NCBI RefSeq assembly: GCF_021379005.1
Contig: NZ_CP075171.1
Location: forward strand, 1,674,001-1,738,000
Direction: 5' to 3'
Length of the DNA stretch: 64,000 nucleotides
Source of the DNA: Leptodesmis sichuanensis A121
GTDB lineage: Bacteria > Cyanobacteriota > Cyanobacteriia > Leptolyngbyales > Leptolyngbyaceae
A program made the position numbers and the translations under genes. Every line of letters starts with the position of its first letter. The first letter of the stretch is position 1. Below, one piece after another: positions 24,966-32,969 of this stretch. Under the pieces are notes generated by a model, which was not told the origin of the DNA, did not search any database, and was given only the letters and a program-made list of their open reading frames with translations.

Positions 24966-25829
24966 TCAGGCTGGATCCACAATGACTTTCTGCTTGCGCT
25001 TGGGGAATAACTTGACAGCATTCAATGCAACTCCCGTAACCGTGGGCAGAAATTCCGGACGTAAGAGACGGGGATCGTAACCGCTCATGCGTTTTTGGTT
25101 TTCCTGCAAACAGGTGGCCAAAAAGGTGTCCAGGGACAGGTCTACTTTAATAGCTTTCGCTCCAGCCGCTGTAAATCCTTTTTTGTGAGTGCTTTTTTTG
25201 CCCTGTCTGCTCATGCCTTTGAGGTTATCTAAGCGACGCAGCATGGCTCCTGTATATTGACGCAGGGAATTGAATGGGCGTAACAACCCCTGCCCCTCCA
25301 CGGTTTGTTTATAGGCGATCCAGTTCACGAAAAAGACCATATGGCGGGCTTCTTCCTCAACCAGGCGATCGAAAATCGTAAATAAGGCTTCGGGAATAAA
25401 TCCGGCCTGTCGTGCAATCCCAAACAGACCGAAGGCGAAAAAGGAATCAAAGCACTCGCCATAGCCAAACTTAACAAATGCAGGTTCCAGATCGGCTGGA
25501 AGAGGTTTTTCAGCACGTTCGGGAACTTCGATTCCGTAATGACGAATCATATATTCAATCACACGACCGTGCCGATCTTCTTCTCTGGCCTGCAGGGCGA
25601 TCGCTTCCCGAATTAAGGGATCATCTACTGTATCTGCATAAGTCTGGAGCATCACCCCCGCTTTTCGCTCGGTATAGAGGGCTTCATCCCAAAAGGGAAT
25701 TCCTCGCAGGCGGTCTAGAGTCGTAGCATCCAGTTCCGGCCAGGGCAAGTTTTCCGGCTCGTACTGAACATGGCTCTCGATCAAACTTTGACAGAATAGT
25801 GTCTTGTGCTCTTCAGATCCAATCTTCAT
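24966..25829 (-). CDS. Ferritin-like diiron-domain protein
   Basis: 287 residues, all-helical by eye. Paired carboxylate motifs typical of four-helix-bundle diiron proteins occur as E-x-x-R (YTERKAGVML), AREEDRHGRV and VEEEARHMVFF; the last two are the E-x-x-H ligand type. The C-terminal ~90 residues are basic and have no recognised domain. Family members are called ferritin-like or rubrerythrin-like; whether this one stores iron, scavenges oxidants or oxygenates a substrate is unknown. Lone gene, divergent from the RND pump. Confidence 0.7.
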   Translation of the reverse strand: MKIGSEEHKTLFCQSLIESHVQYEPENLPWPELDATTLDRLRGIPFWDEALYTERKAGVMLQTYADTVDDPLIREAIALQAREEDRHGRVIEYMIRHYGIEVPERAEKPLPADLEPAFVKFGYGECFDSFFAFGLFGIARQAGFIPEALFTIFDRLVEEEARHMVFFVNWIAYKQTVEGQGLLRPFNSLRQYTGAMLRRLDNLKGMSRQGKKSTHKKGFTAAGAKAIKVDLSLDTFLATCLQENQKRMSGYDPRLLRPEFLPTVTGVALNAVKLFPKRKQKVIVDPA

Positions 25830-26017
25830 GATTCACTCCCCTCCCGTAAAGACTCGCAGTTTGCATAATTTCTGCGAAAGCAGCCGTATAAGTACTTAGT
25901 GTAAACTACCCTTAACAAAACCATTTGCCTCTGTAACCATCAGTTGTAAATGGCCGTTAGGATGCGACTTTACCGGGTCACTCTAAGCTTTAGCCGTATA
26001 GTTTCAGGTTCCCCAGA

Positions 26018-28870
26018 ATGGAATCCCCTCAACGCAAATCGAATAGAGAACGTTTCAATATCTCCAGGCTGGCTATTCAATACCCCTGGTTCACGCTGGG
26101 ATTTTGGATTGCCGTCATGGTTGCGGGGCTACTGGCCTTTAGCTCTCTAAAGTATGCTTTATTCCCTGACATTACGTTTCCAGTGGTCGTTGTCAATGCT
26201 TCTGCGCCCTTGACCAATGCGGCAGAAACCGAAGCCAAACTGACCGTTCCCATCGAAAAAGGAGTGAAGGAACTGGAAGCCAAGCAAGGACTGACAAAGG
26301 TGCGGTCTTCTACCTATCCGGGACGGGCGATCGTCAGTTTGGCCTTTGAAGTGGGAACCAAACTGGAGCAGTCAGAACAGAATGTTGAGACGGTGTTGAA
26401 GCGGGTGAAATTGCCGGAGGGAGCCACCTATGAGGTCAAACCAATTAACCTGAATGAGTCGGCAGCCGTCAGTTATGCCATTTCCAGTTCAACAGAAAAG
26501 TTACCTGCGTTAACGGAAACGGCCCAGAGCAAAATTGTCCCCGCGATCGCTCAGGTTCCTGGTGTTTTGAAAGTCAATTTAATCGGGGTTCCGGGTGCTG
26601 TGCAGGCGAAGGAAGCCACAGCCACGAATGGAGTCAAAGAAATGGTTCTGAGTCCCGGAAGTTCTGCCGTGCGCTGGAATGGACAGGATGTGCTGGCGTT
26701 TGAAGTGGTGAAACGCAGTGATGCCAACACGCTGGAGGTAGTGAAGGAGGTTGAAGCCGTTGTTGAGAAATTGCAGAAACAGTTGCCTGCAGTTCAACTA
26801 ACGCTGGCTTCTACGCAGGCGGAGTATATTCATCAGGCCACTCATTCGACAATCGATGCCCTGATTGAGGCGATTGTGCTGTCGGTGATTGTCATGTATC
26901 CCTTTCTCCGCAACTGGAAGGCAACGGTGATTTCGGCTCTGGCCATCCCCACCTCCCTGTTTGGCACCTTTATTGTGATGGCCATCTTTGGCTTCAACCT
27001 GGAAACTATTACACTGCTGGCCCTGGCTCTGGTGATTGGGATTATCGTGGATGACGCGATCGTTGATGTCGAAAACATCATGCGCCATTTAGAAGACGGC
27101 AAACCACCCCGGCAAGCGGTGATTGAAGCAACGAATGAGATCGGCTTAACGGTCACGGCGGCAACGTTGACGGTCGTTGCGGTCTTTCTGCCCGTGGCTT
27201 TGATGGAAGGAGTCGTCGGTCAGTTCTTCCGTCCGTTTAGCATTACCGTATCGGCAGCGGTCTTTATTTCTCTGCTAGTGGCCCGTACCCTTTCCCCCAT
27301 GCTGGCGGCCCATTGGTTGCGCTCCAAAAAACACTCCCAGATGGAGAAATATTCAGAATTGGAATCGTCCGGTGAGGCATTAGTTGAGCCGCTGGCTGCA
27401 GATCTCGTGCCTGCTAACCAGGAACAATACCGTTACGGGTTGGTGGGCTGGTATCGCAATCTCTTGAAGTGGTCTTTGGAGCATCGCCGGATAGTGATTG
27501 CGATCGCCATTCTCAGTTTTGTCGCAGGTCTGGCGTTAATCCCATTTATTCCCACAGGGTTTATTCCCAAGCTCGATCGCGGGGAGTTCAATATCACCTA
27601 TACCGCTCCCCTGCCCACCCTTTCCAATCCAGCAGCGTTAGCGGCAGCCGCTAAACAGGCAGGCCAGACGGGAGTTGATCCAGCTTTAGCCAAGTCCCTG
27701 CCTCAAGGCTTACCACCAGGAGTCAACCCTGCTGCTTTAGCAGCGGCTAAACTTCCCCCGATCGATCCCCTGAAAGATTCTGTGGCAGTGGCTAAACAGC
27801 TAGAAACTGCTGTCAAACAAAATCCGGCTGTAGAAAGTGTCTTTACGACTGTAGGCACCCGACAGCAACCCAATCAGGGAACTCTGTATGTCAAGTTGCG
27901 CAACGATCGCACCTCCAAGACTGCTGAAGTGCAGGATCAGGTACGGAAAAATCTGCCTGTCATCAAGGGAGTCACCACCAGTGTCGAAGATATTCAATTT
28001 GTCGATACAGGGGGCGAAAAACCTTTACAGGTGGTGCTGATGGGGCAGGATCCAATCGTCCTGAGTAAGATTGCGAAAGGCATTCAACAGCGCATGACAA
28101 AGCTTCCGGGGCTGGCGGATATTACAGTTACAGGAGGCACCAATGAGAAAAATCGCATCACTCAAATTGAGCGAGTAGAGAGTAAACGAGTGGCTTATAT
28201 CAGTGCCAACTTAGGTAAGGATGTGGCCCTGGGGAAAGCGACCCGTCAGGTAGAGGCGATCGCGAAAGACGAAATCGCCAAGCAAGGAGCCACCCAAACA
28301 GTCTCTCTGCTGCGAGGTAGTGATTCTGCCCGTGTGGAAGAAATCTTTGACGACTTCAAGGTGACGCTAGGATTAGCTGTACTGTGTATCATGATTGTTC
28401 TGGTGCTGCTGTTTAAGAGCCTGCTGGATCCAATCGTGGTTGCTATTTCCCTGCCCCTGTCTCTGGTTGGGGCACTCCTGGCTTCTCTACTCACCCGTAC
28501 CGACTTCGGGATGATCTCCATCATCGGCATTATTCTCCTGTTGGGATTAACTAATAAGAGCGCCATCCTGTTAGTGGACTACATCAACCAGTTACGGCGT
28601 GCCGGAGTCTCCCGAACAGAGGCAATTCTGACGGCTGGCCCAGTGCGCCTGCGTCCCATCCTGATGACGACCGTTGCCACAATTTTGGGGATGGTGCCGA
28701 TTGCTCTGGGACTGGGGGCAGGTGCTGAGTTGCGATCGCCAATGGCGATCACTATTGTCGGTGGGCTGGTTACTTCTACTCTGCTCAGTCTGATTGTGAT
28801 CCCCGTAGTCTATGCCGTGTTTGATGATTTCAGACAAGGTGTTAAGTTTAAGCTCAAAAAATTGTTCTAA
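26018..28870 (+). CDS. RND-family efflux transporter (AcrB/HAE1-like)
   Basis: Proton-driven inner-membrane pump for hydrophobic compounds or metals. 950 residues, shorter than AcrB (~1050). The first helix (WFTLGFWIAVMVAGLLAF) and PDITFPVV open the protein; helix 4 has GIIVDDAIVDVENI with the Asp-Asp proton-relay pair; GLTNKSAILLVDY is the matching second-half helix. The second porter domain carries an Ala/Pro-rich insertion (~residues 536-585) with NPAALAAA twice. No membrane-fusion or outer-membrane partner gene is adjacent, so it must use partners encoded elsewhere. Substrate unknown. Confidence 0.88.
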   Translation: MESPQRKSNRERFNISRLAIQYPWFTLGFWIAVMVAGLLAFSSLKYALFPDITFPVVVVNASAPLTNAAETEAKLTVPIEKGVKELEAKQGLTKVRSSTYPGRAIVSLAFEVGTKLEQSEQNVETVLKRVKLPEGATYEVKPINLNESAAVSYAISSSTEKLPALTETAQSKIVPAIAQVPGVLKVNLIGVPGAVQAKEATATNGVKEMVLSPGSSAVRWNGQDVLAFEVVKRSDANTLEVVKEVEAVVEKLQKQLPAVQLTLASTQAEYIHQATHSTIDALIEAIVLSVIVMYPFLRNWKATVISALAIPTSLFGTFIVMAIFGFNLETITLLALALVIGIIVDDAIVDVENIMRHLEDGKPPRQAVIEATNEIGLTVTAATLTVVAVFLPVALMEGVVGQFFRPFSITVSAAVFISLLVARTLSPMLAAHWLRSKKHSQMEKYSELESSGEALVEPLAADLVPANQEQYRYGLVGWYRNLLKWSLEHRRIVIAIAILSFVAGLALIPFIPTGFIPKLDRGEFNITYTAPLPTLSNPAALAAAAKQAGQTGVDPALAKSLPQGLPPGVNPAALAAAKLPPIDPLKDSVAVAKQLETAVKQNPAVESVFTTVGTRQQPNQGTLYVKLRNDRTSKTAEVQDQVRKNLPVIKGVTTSVEDIQFVDTGGEKPLQVVLMGQDPIVLSKIAKGIQQRMTKLPGLADITVTGGTNEKNRITQIERVESKRVAYISANLGKDVALGKATRQVEAIAKDEIAKQGATQTVSLLRGSDSARVEEIFDDFKVTLGLAVLCIMIVLVLLFKSLLDPIVVAISLPLSLVGALLASLLTRTDFGMISIIGIILLLGLTNKSAILLVDYINQLRRAGVSRTEAILTAGPVRLRPILMTTVATILGMVPIALGLGAGAELRSPMAITIVGGLVTSTLLSLIVIPVVYAVFDDFRQGVKFKLKKLF

Positions 28871-28880
28871 TTCGTCTATG

Positions 28881-29678
28881 CTACTGCGGCAGTCCCCAGT
28901 ATTTTGCCCGTTGCTCTAACCAGCCATTAGCCTTTAAGCGGGCGATCGTCTGGTTAATCGCCCCTTGCAAGTCTGCATACTGTTGGCCTTTGGGCAGCAC
29001 CACACCCAGTAACTCGGAAGATAGAACGGGAAGGAGCAGGCGGTATTGAGGCGACTCCTGTACCCATCCGGTCAGCACAGTGGCATCAGCGGCAACAGCA
29101 GCAACGCTATCCGTCTCGATCGCGGCTCTGGCCGCTTCGTAGGAAGTCACACCCACCAGCTTCGCGTCGGGTAACTGTCTGCGAAGCACCTCAACCGTGG
29201 TTGTTCCATTCAGGACAGCGATCGCTTTTCCCCTTAAATCTGCCACCTGACGAATGGCAGGATCCCTGGTAATCAGAGCGGCACCTGTGGTGTAGTAAGG
29301 CAGGCTGAAGTTGAGAATCCGGAGGCGGGAGGGAGTCAGGGTGATATTGGCGATCGCCACATCCACCTCTCCATTCAGCACTGCCGGAAAGCGATCGGCA
29401 TTCGTAACGGGACGGAATTCTACCGCATCCGATCGGCCCAGGATGTCTTGTGCCAGTTGTCTGGCCAGATCAATTTCCAATCCCTGAAGCTGGCCCTGCC
29501 CATCCCGAAAGCCCAAAGGTCGCAGGTTATCCTTCACAGCTACGATCAAACGCCCCCGCTGTCTGATTGTCTGCAAATCAGCGGCAGACACAAGCAGGGG
29601 CGCAAAGAGTAATGAGCCAGCGACACCAACGATAGATAGGGTAGTCACTAGCCACGATAGCTGTTTTCCCCTATGCAT
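28881..29678 (-). CDS. Amino-acid-type ABC transporter substrate-binding protein (SBP family 3)
   Basis: 265 residues with a signal peptide (WLVTTLSIVGVAGSLLFAPLLVSAA). The mature part begins LQTIRQRGRLIVAVKDNLRPLGFRD, followed by GLEIDLARQLAQDI and DVAIANITLTPSR, the standard order of polar-amino-acid-binding proteins. No permease or ATPase gene lies next to it, so it is an orphan binding protein or serves a transporter encoded elsewhere. It ends 10 bp from the convergent RND gene stop. Ligand unknown. Confidence 0.88.
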   Translation of the reverse strand: MHRGKQLSWLVTTLSIVGVAGSLLFAPLLVSAADLQTIRQRGRLIVAVKDNLRPLGFRDGQGQLQGLEIDLARQLAQDILGRSDAVEFRPVTNADRFPAVLNGEVDVAIANITLTPSRLRILNFSLPYYTTGAALITRDPAIRQVADLRGKAIAVLNGTTTVEVLRRQLPDAKLVGVTSYEAARAAIETDSVAAVAADATVLTGWVQESPQYRLLLPVLSSELLGVVLPKGQQYADLQGAINQTIARLKANGWLEQRAKYWGLPQ

Positions 29679-29693
29679 TGGCGGATGCTAATT

Positions 29694-30056
29694 TTAGGAG
29701 GATTGCTTGGCGGCTTGAGCCAGTTCCATCACTTTGCCAAAGCCAGTGGGATCCAGAATCGCCATTTGAGCCAGCATTTTCCGGTTGATTTGGATATTGG
29801 CCTTTTTCAAATTGCCGATTAACTGGCTGTAGCTCATCCCGTGTAAACGAGCGGCGGCATTAATCCGAGTAATCCACAACCGACGAAAATCACGCTTCCG
29901 TTTGCGGCGATCGCGGTAGGCATTCCGCAGCGCCTTCATCACCTGCTGATTGGCTGTCCGAAACAATTTGGAATGGGAACCCCGAAACCCTTTTGCCAGC
30001 TTCAGAATCTTTTTGCGCCGCTTCCGCGCTACATTCCCGCGCTTAACCCGTGCCAT
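29694..30056 (-). CDS. rplT: 50S ribosomal protein L20
   Basis: 120 residues, the normal length. [54 protein letters not shown] and [11 protein letters not shown] are the universal L20 sequence, including the basic N-terminal extension that binds 23S rRNA and is needed for 50S assembly. It follows rpmI on the same strand. infC, often the first gene of this operon in other bacteria, is not here. Confidence 0.98.
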   Translation of the reverse strand: MARVKRGNVARKRRKKILKLAKGFRGSHSKLFRTANQQVMKALRNAYRDRRKRKRDFRRLWITRINAAARLHGMSYSQLIGNLKKANIQINRKMLAQMAILDPTGFGKVMELAQAAKQSS

Positions 30057-30078
30057 GATGACCTAATCCTTAATTTTC

Positions 30079-30113
30079 AACTCAAAACTTAAGACTTCTA
30101 ACTCAAAACTCTC
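30079..30113. repeat. Degenerate heptanucleotide repeat between rpmI and rplT
   Basis: Five 7-base units in a row on the plus strand: AACTCAA, AACTTAA, GACTTCT, AACTCAA, AACTCTC. The unit is a rotation of the AAAACTC heptamer at 47845-47879. It fills most of the gap between two co-transcribed ribosomal protein genes. Confidence 0.65.
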
Positions 30114-30310
30114 TAGAGGTAAGGGAGCATCAGATGAACGTTGGCCACATCTCGCTCATTCACCACAACCACTCCAGAAAGACGGCGTTTGCGAGAAGCA
30201 CTCTTATGTTCCAGCAGGTGGCTTCTGTAGGTTTGCCGCCGCATAATCTTGCCAGAGCCGCTGGCTCTCAGGCGTTTAGCAGCCGCTTTACGGGTTTTCA
30301 ACTTCGGCAT
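30113..30310 (-). CDS. rpmI: 50S ribosomal protein L35
   Basis: 65 residues. [39 protein letters not shown] and LPY near the C-terminus are the conserved L35 signature. Small basic protein of the large subunit. First gene of rpmI-rplT, divergent from rimP. Confidence 0.98.
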   Translation of the reverse strand: MPKLKTRKAAAKRLRASGSGKIMRRQTYRSHLLEHKSASRKRRLSGVVVVNERDVANVHLMLPYL

Positions 30311-30491
30311 GGCTCATTCGAAAAATCAACACAGTCTACTATCCTACAACCACTTTCCCTCAAACCACAACTCCATCATCCGTTTTTTTTCAGTAGAAAG
30401 ATGCACGACTTGAGAATTGTTAAGCTACACTGATAGGGTATCTGCGAGAAATCGCGGGACTTCCAGGCTTTAGAAAGCAATTAACTCTTGG

Positions 30492-30517
30492 AAGGTGGGT
30501 CTAGCCCACTTTTTTTG
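30492..30517 (+). terminator. Terminator-like hairpin in the rimP leader (candidate attenuator)
   Basis: AAGGTGGGT / GCCCACTTT form an 8-9 bp stem (30492-30500 with 30504-30512, two G-T pairs) with a CTA loop, followed by an unbroken T run to 30517. It lies only 13 bp before the rimP ATG and no gene on this strand ends upstream, so it sits in the leader of rimP-nusA-ylxR-infB. It probably attenuates the operon; NusA, made by this operon, affects such hairpins. Confidence 0.7.
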
Positions 30518-30529
30518 TTTGATTTTCTG

Positions 30530-30994
30530 ATGACTCATCCTCTTATCCCCCAAATTATTGACCTCGCTGTTCCACTGGCAGAATCCCTGGGATTAGAAGT
30601 GGTTGGTGCCGTGTTTCAAACAAATCATCGGCCTCCTGTCTTGCGTGTGGATATTCGGAACCTGGAGCGAGATACCGGCTTGGATGACTGTGAGCAAATG
30701 AGCCGGGTTCTGGAAGCCAAGTTGGATGAGACGGGAATCATTCCAGACACTTATGTGTTAGAGGTGTCCAGCCCCGGTATTTCCAGGATGCTCAGTACGG
30801 ATCGAGAATTCATTTCCTTCAAAGGATTTACCGTGACGGTGGCTACCTCTGAGCCACATGCTGGCCATCAGGAGTGGACGGGGCAACTGGTTGGACGGGA
30901 CGACGAAGCCGTACATCTGAGCCAGAAAGGGCGAGCGATCGCCATTCCCCGATCGCTCGTTACCCGCGTTCAGCTTGCCGAGCGACAAACCTAA
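30530..30994 (+). CDS. rimP: Ribosome maturation factor RimP
   Basis: 154 residues from ATG 30530 ([24 protein letters not shown]). An upstream in-frame ATG at 30488 would run through the leader hairpin and is rejected. [36 protein letters not shown] and FTVTV are the RimP series; the N-terminal alpha/beta domain and C-terminal SH3-like barrel fit. RimP helps assemble the 30S subunit. First gene of the conserved rimP-nusA-ylxR-infB operon, 79 bp before nusA. Confidence 0.95.
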   Translation: MTHPLIPQIIDLAVPLAESLGLEVVGAVFQTNHRPPVLRVDIRNLERDTGLDDCEQMSRVLEAKLDETGIIPDTYVLEVSSPGISRMLSTDREFISFKGFTVTVATSEPHAGHQEWTGQLVGRDDEAVHLSQKGRAIAIPRSLVTRVQLAERQT

Positions 30995-31073
30995 AGCTGA
31001 ATTGCTGTCATTAATTCTTATTGCTGCCACTAAATTCACTGATTAAATTCCCACACTTAACGGAGAACTCGCT

Positions 31074-32420
31074 ATGTCAATGGTTGCCCTCCCCGGACTT
31101 AGAGACATGATTGACAATATCAGTCGTGAGCGTAACCTGCCCAAAACGGCTGTACAGGCAGCCTTGAAAGAAGCCCTCTTAAAAGGTTACGAACGCTATC
31201 GCCGTACCCAACGAATGGACAGTGGTAGCTTCGACGAAGAATATTTTGCCAACTTCGAGGTGGAGTTGGATGTGGAAGAAGAAGGCTTCCGCGTACTGGC
31301 CACCAAGACGATCGTAGAGGAAGTCGATAACCCCGATCATCAGATCGCTCTGCAGGAAGTCCAGGAAGTTGCGGCCGAAGCTCAACCCGGAGACACCGTA
31401 GTACTGGATGTCACGCCGGATCAGGGAGATTTTGGCCGGATGGCCGCAATTCAAACAAAGCAGGTGCTGTCTCAAAAACTCCGGGATCAACAGCGGAAAC
31501 TGGTACAGGAAGAATTCCAGGATCTGGAAGGAACGGTGCTGCAGGCCAGGGTGCTGCGGTTTGAGCGGCAATCCGTGATTATGGCAGTAAGCAGTGGCTT
31601 TGGTCAACCTGAAGTGGAAGCTGAACTGCCCAAGCGAGAACAGTTGCCCAATGATAATTACCGGGCTAACGCGACGTTCAAGGTTTATCTGAAACGGGTG
31701 TCGGAAGGATCCCACCGTGGCCCTCAGTTGCTGGTATCTAGAGCCGACGCGGGATTAGTCGTGTACCTGTTTGCCAATGAGGTGCCGGAAATTGAGGATG
31801 GCATTGTGCGGGTGGTGGCGATCGCTCGTGAAGCCAATCCCCCGTCCCGCTCGGTTGGCCCCCGCACCAAAATTGCAGTTGACACCGTAGAGCGAGATGT
31901 CGATCCGGTAGGAGCCTGCATTGGAGCCAGGGGATCTCGCATCCAGGTGGTGGTGAACGAACTGCGGGGGGAAAAAATTGACGTGATTCGCTGGTCACCT
32001 GATCCCGCCACTTACATTGCCAATGCCCTCAGTCCGGCGCGGGTCGATGAGGTGCGGTTAGTTGATCCCGAAGGTCGTCAGGCTCACGTTCTGGTCGCGG
32101 AGGATCAACTCAGTCTGGCGATCGGCAAGGAAGGCCAAAACGTTCGTCTAGCGGCCCGTCTGACCAACTGGAAGATTGATATCAAGGACATCGCTAAATA
32201 CGATGCGGAAGCGGAAGACCGGAAAATTGCCGCCATGATTGCCGCCAAACAACCCGCTGTGGAGGAATTTGAAGATGAGGAGGAATTGCAGGATGAAGAG
32301 GAACTAAAACCGACTCAGGAACTTGCCGCGGAAGCACCGCTGGCAGAGGCAGACTTTGATTCCGAAGCGGAAGCGGAGTTGGAGCCAGCAGAAGTCGGTG
32401 AGTTTGCCAAAGGAGAATAA
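31074..32420 (+). CDS. nusA: Transcription termination/antitermination protein NusA
   Basis: 448 residues. N-terminal RNA-polymerase-binding domain, S1 domain around residues 135-200 (GTVLQARVLRFERQSVIM...), then two KH domains: VDPVGACIGARGSRIQ and LAIGKEGQNVRLAARLTNWKIDI (GxxG-type RNA-binding loops). The C-terminal ~80 residues are a highly acidic tail of Glu/Asp/Ala repeats (EEFEDEEELQDEEELKP) in place of the acidic-repeat domains of enterobacterial NusA, as in other cyanobacteria. Binds RNA polymerase and controls pausing, termination and rRNA antitermination. Confidence 0.96.
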   Translation: MSMVALPGLRDMIDNISRERNLPKTAVQAALKEALLKGYERYRRTQRMDSGSFDEEYFANFEVELDVEEEGFRVLATKTIVEEVDNPDHQIALQEVQEVAAEAQPGDTVVLDVTPDQGDFGRMAAIQTKQVLSQKLRDQQRKLVQEEFQDLEGTVLQARVLRFERQSVIMAVSSGFGQPEVEAELPKREQLPNDNYRANATFKVYLKRVSEGSHRGPQLLVSRADAGLVVYLFANEVPEIEDGIVRVVAIAREANPPSRSVGPRTKIAVDTVERDVDPVGACIGARGSRIQVVVNELRGEKIDVIRWSPDPATYIANALSPARVDEVRLVDPEGRQAHVLVAEDQLSLAIGKEGQNVRLAARLTNWKIDIKDIAKYDAEAEDRKIAAMIAAKQPAVEEFEDEEELQDEEELKPTQELAAEAPLAEADFDSEAEAELEPAEVGEFAKGE

Positions 32421-32432
32421 TCTATTGAGTTC

Positions 32433-32702
32433 ATGGAACCCAATTACCGCCGTTGTATTGCTTGCCGCAAGATCGCTCATAAACGAGAGTTTTGGCGGAT
32501 TGTTCGGGTTCATCCCTCACAACAAGTTCAGATAAATCAGGGGAGCGGTCGGTCTGCCTATATCTGTCCTCAGGAGGATTGTCTCAAAACTGCTCAGAAG
32601 AAAAATCGGTTGGGGCGATCGCTCAGATGTGCTGTACCCGATTCAATTTATAGGGAACTGTGGGAACGCCTACAAAGACGTACATCTGACTCCGAGAGTT
32701 AG
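32433..32702 (+). CDS. ylxR: YlxR family RNA-binding protein
   Basis: 89 residues. RRCIACRKIAHKREFWRIVR near the N-terminus is the YlxR (DUF448) hallmark, with GRSAYICPQEDCLKTAQKKNRLGRSLR the second motif. Small basic nucleic-acid-binding protein always found between nusA and infB; the order here is canonical, 12 bp after nusA. The four Cys (C9, C12 and a C-x4-C pair) could hold a metal, though family members do not always keep them. Confidence 0.93.
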   Translation: MEPNYRRCIACRKIAHKREFWRIVRVHPSQQVQINQGSGRSAYICPQEDCLKTAQKKNRLGRSLRCAVPDSIYRELWERLQRRTSDSES

Positions 32703-32969
32703 CATTTCGCTAAGTATTTGTCGCAACGGCCCCAGCTTCTAAAGATTTGTGCAAAATTAAAGAGTGGTGGTCTGCAAAGGAGTGTAGGGTTAATAGGTTG
32801 CTGGATCAAATCAGCAATCTTCTCAATAAATTTGCCATTACGGATCGGACTGGCAAGTCAGGTTCTAGAATTAAGAGGTCGGATTTGATTGAATGTCCCT
32901 GATGTCAATTTAGTCAAAACGGTGGGCAACTATGTAAAACCTGGATAGACGCGAAGAGGAAAGGACTGG
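32703..32969. other. Spacer between ylxR and infB
   Basis: 267 bp, longer than usual inside this operon. No gene, hairpin with T run or promoter stands out. A second promoter for infB is possible. Confidence 0.4.
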
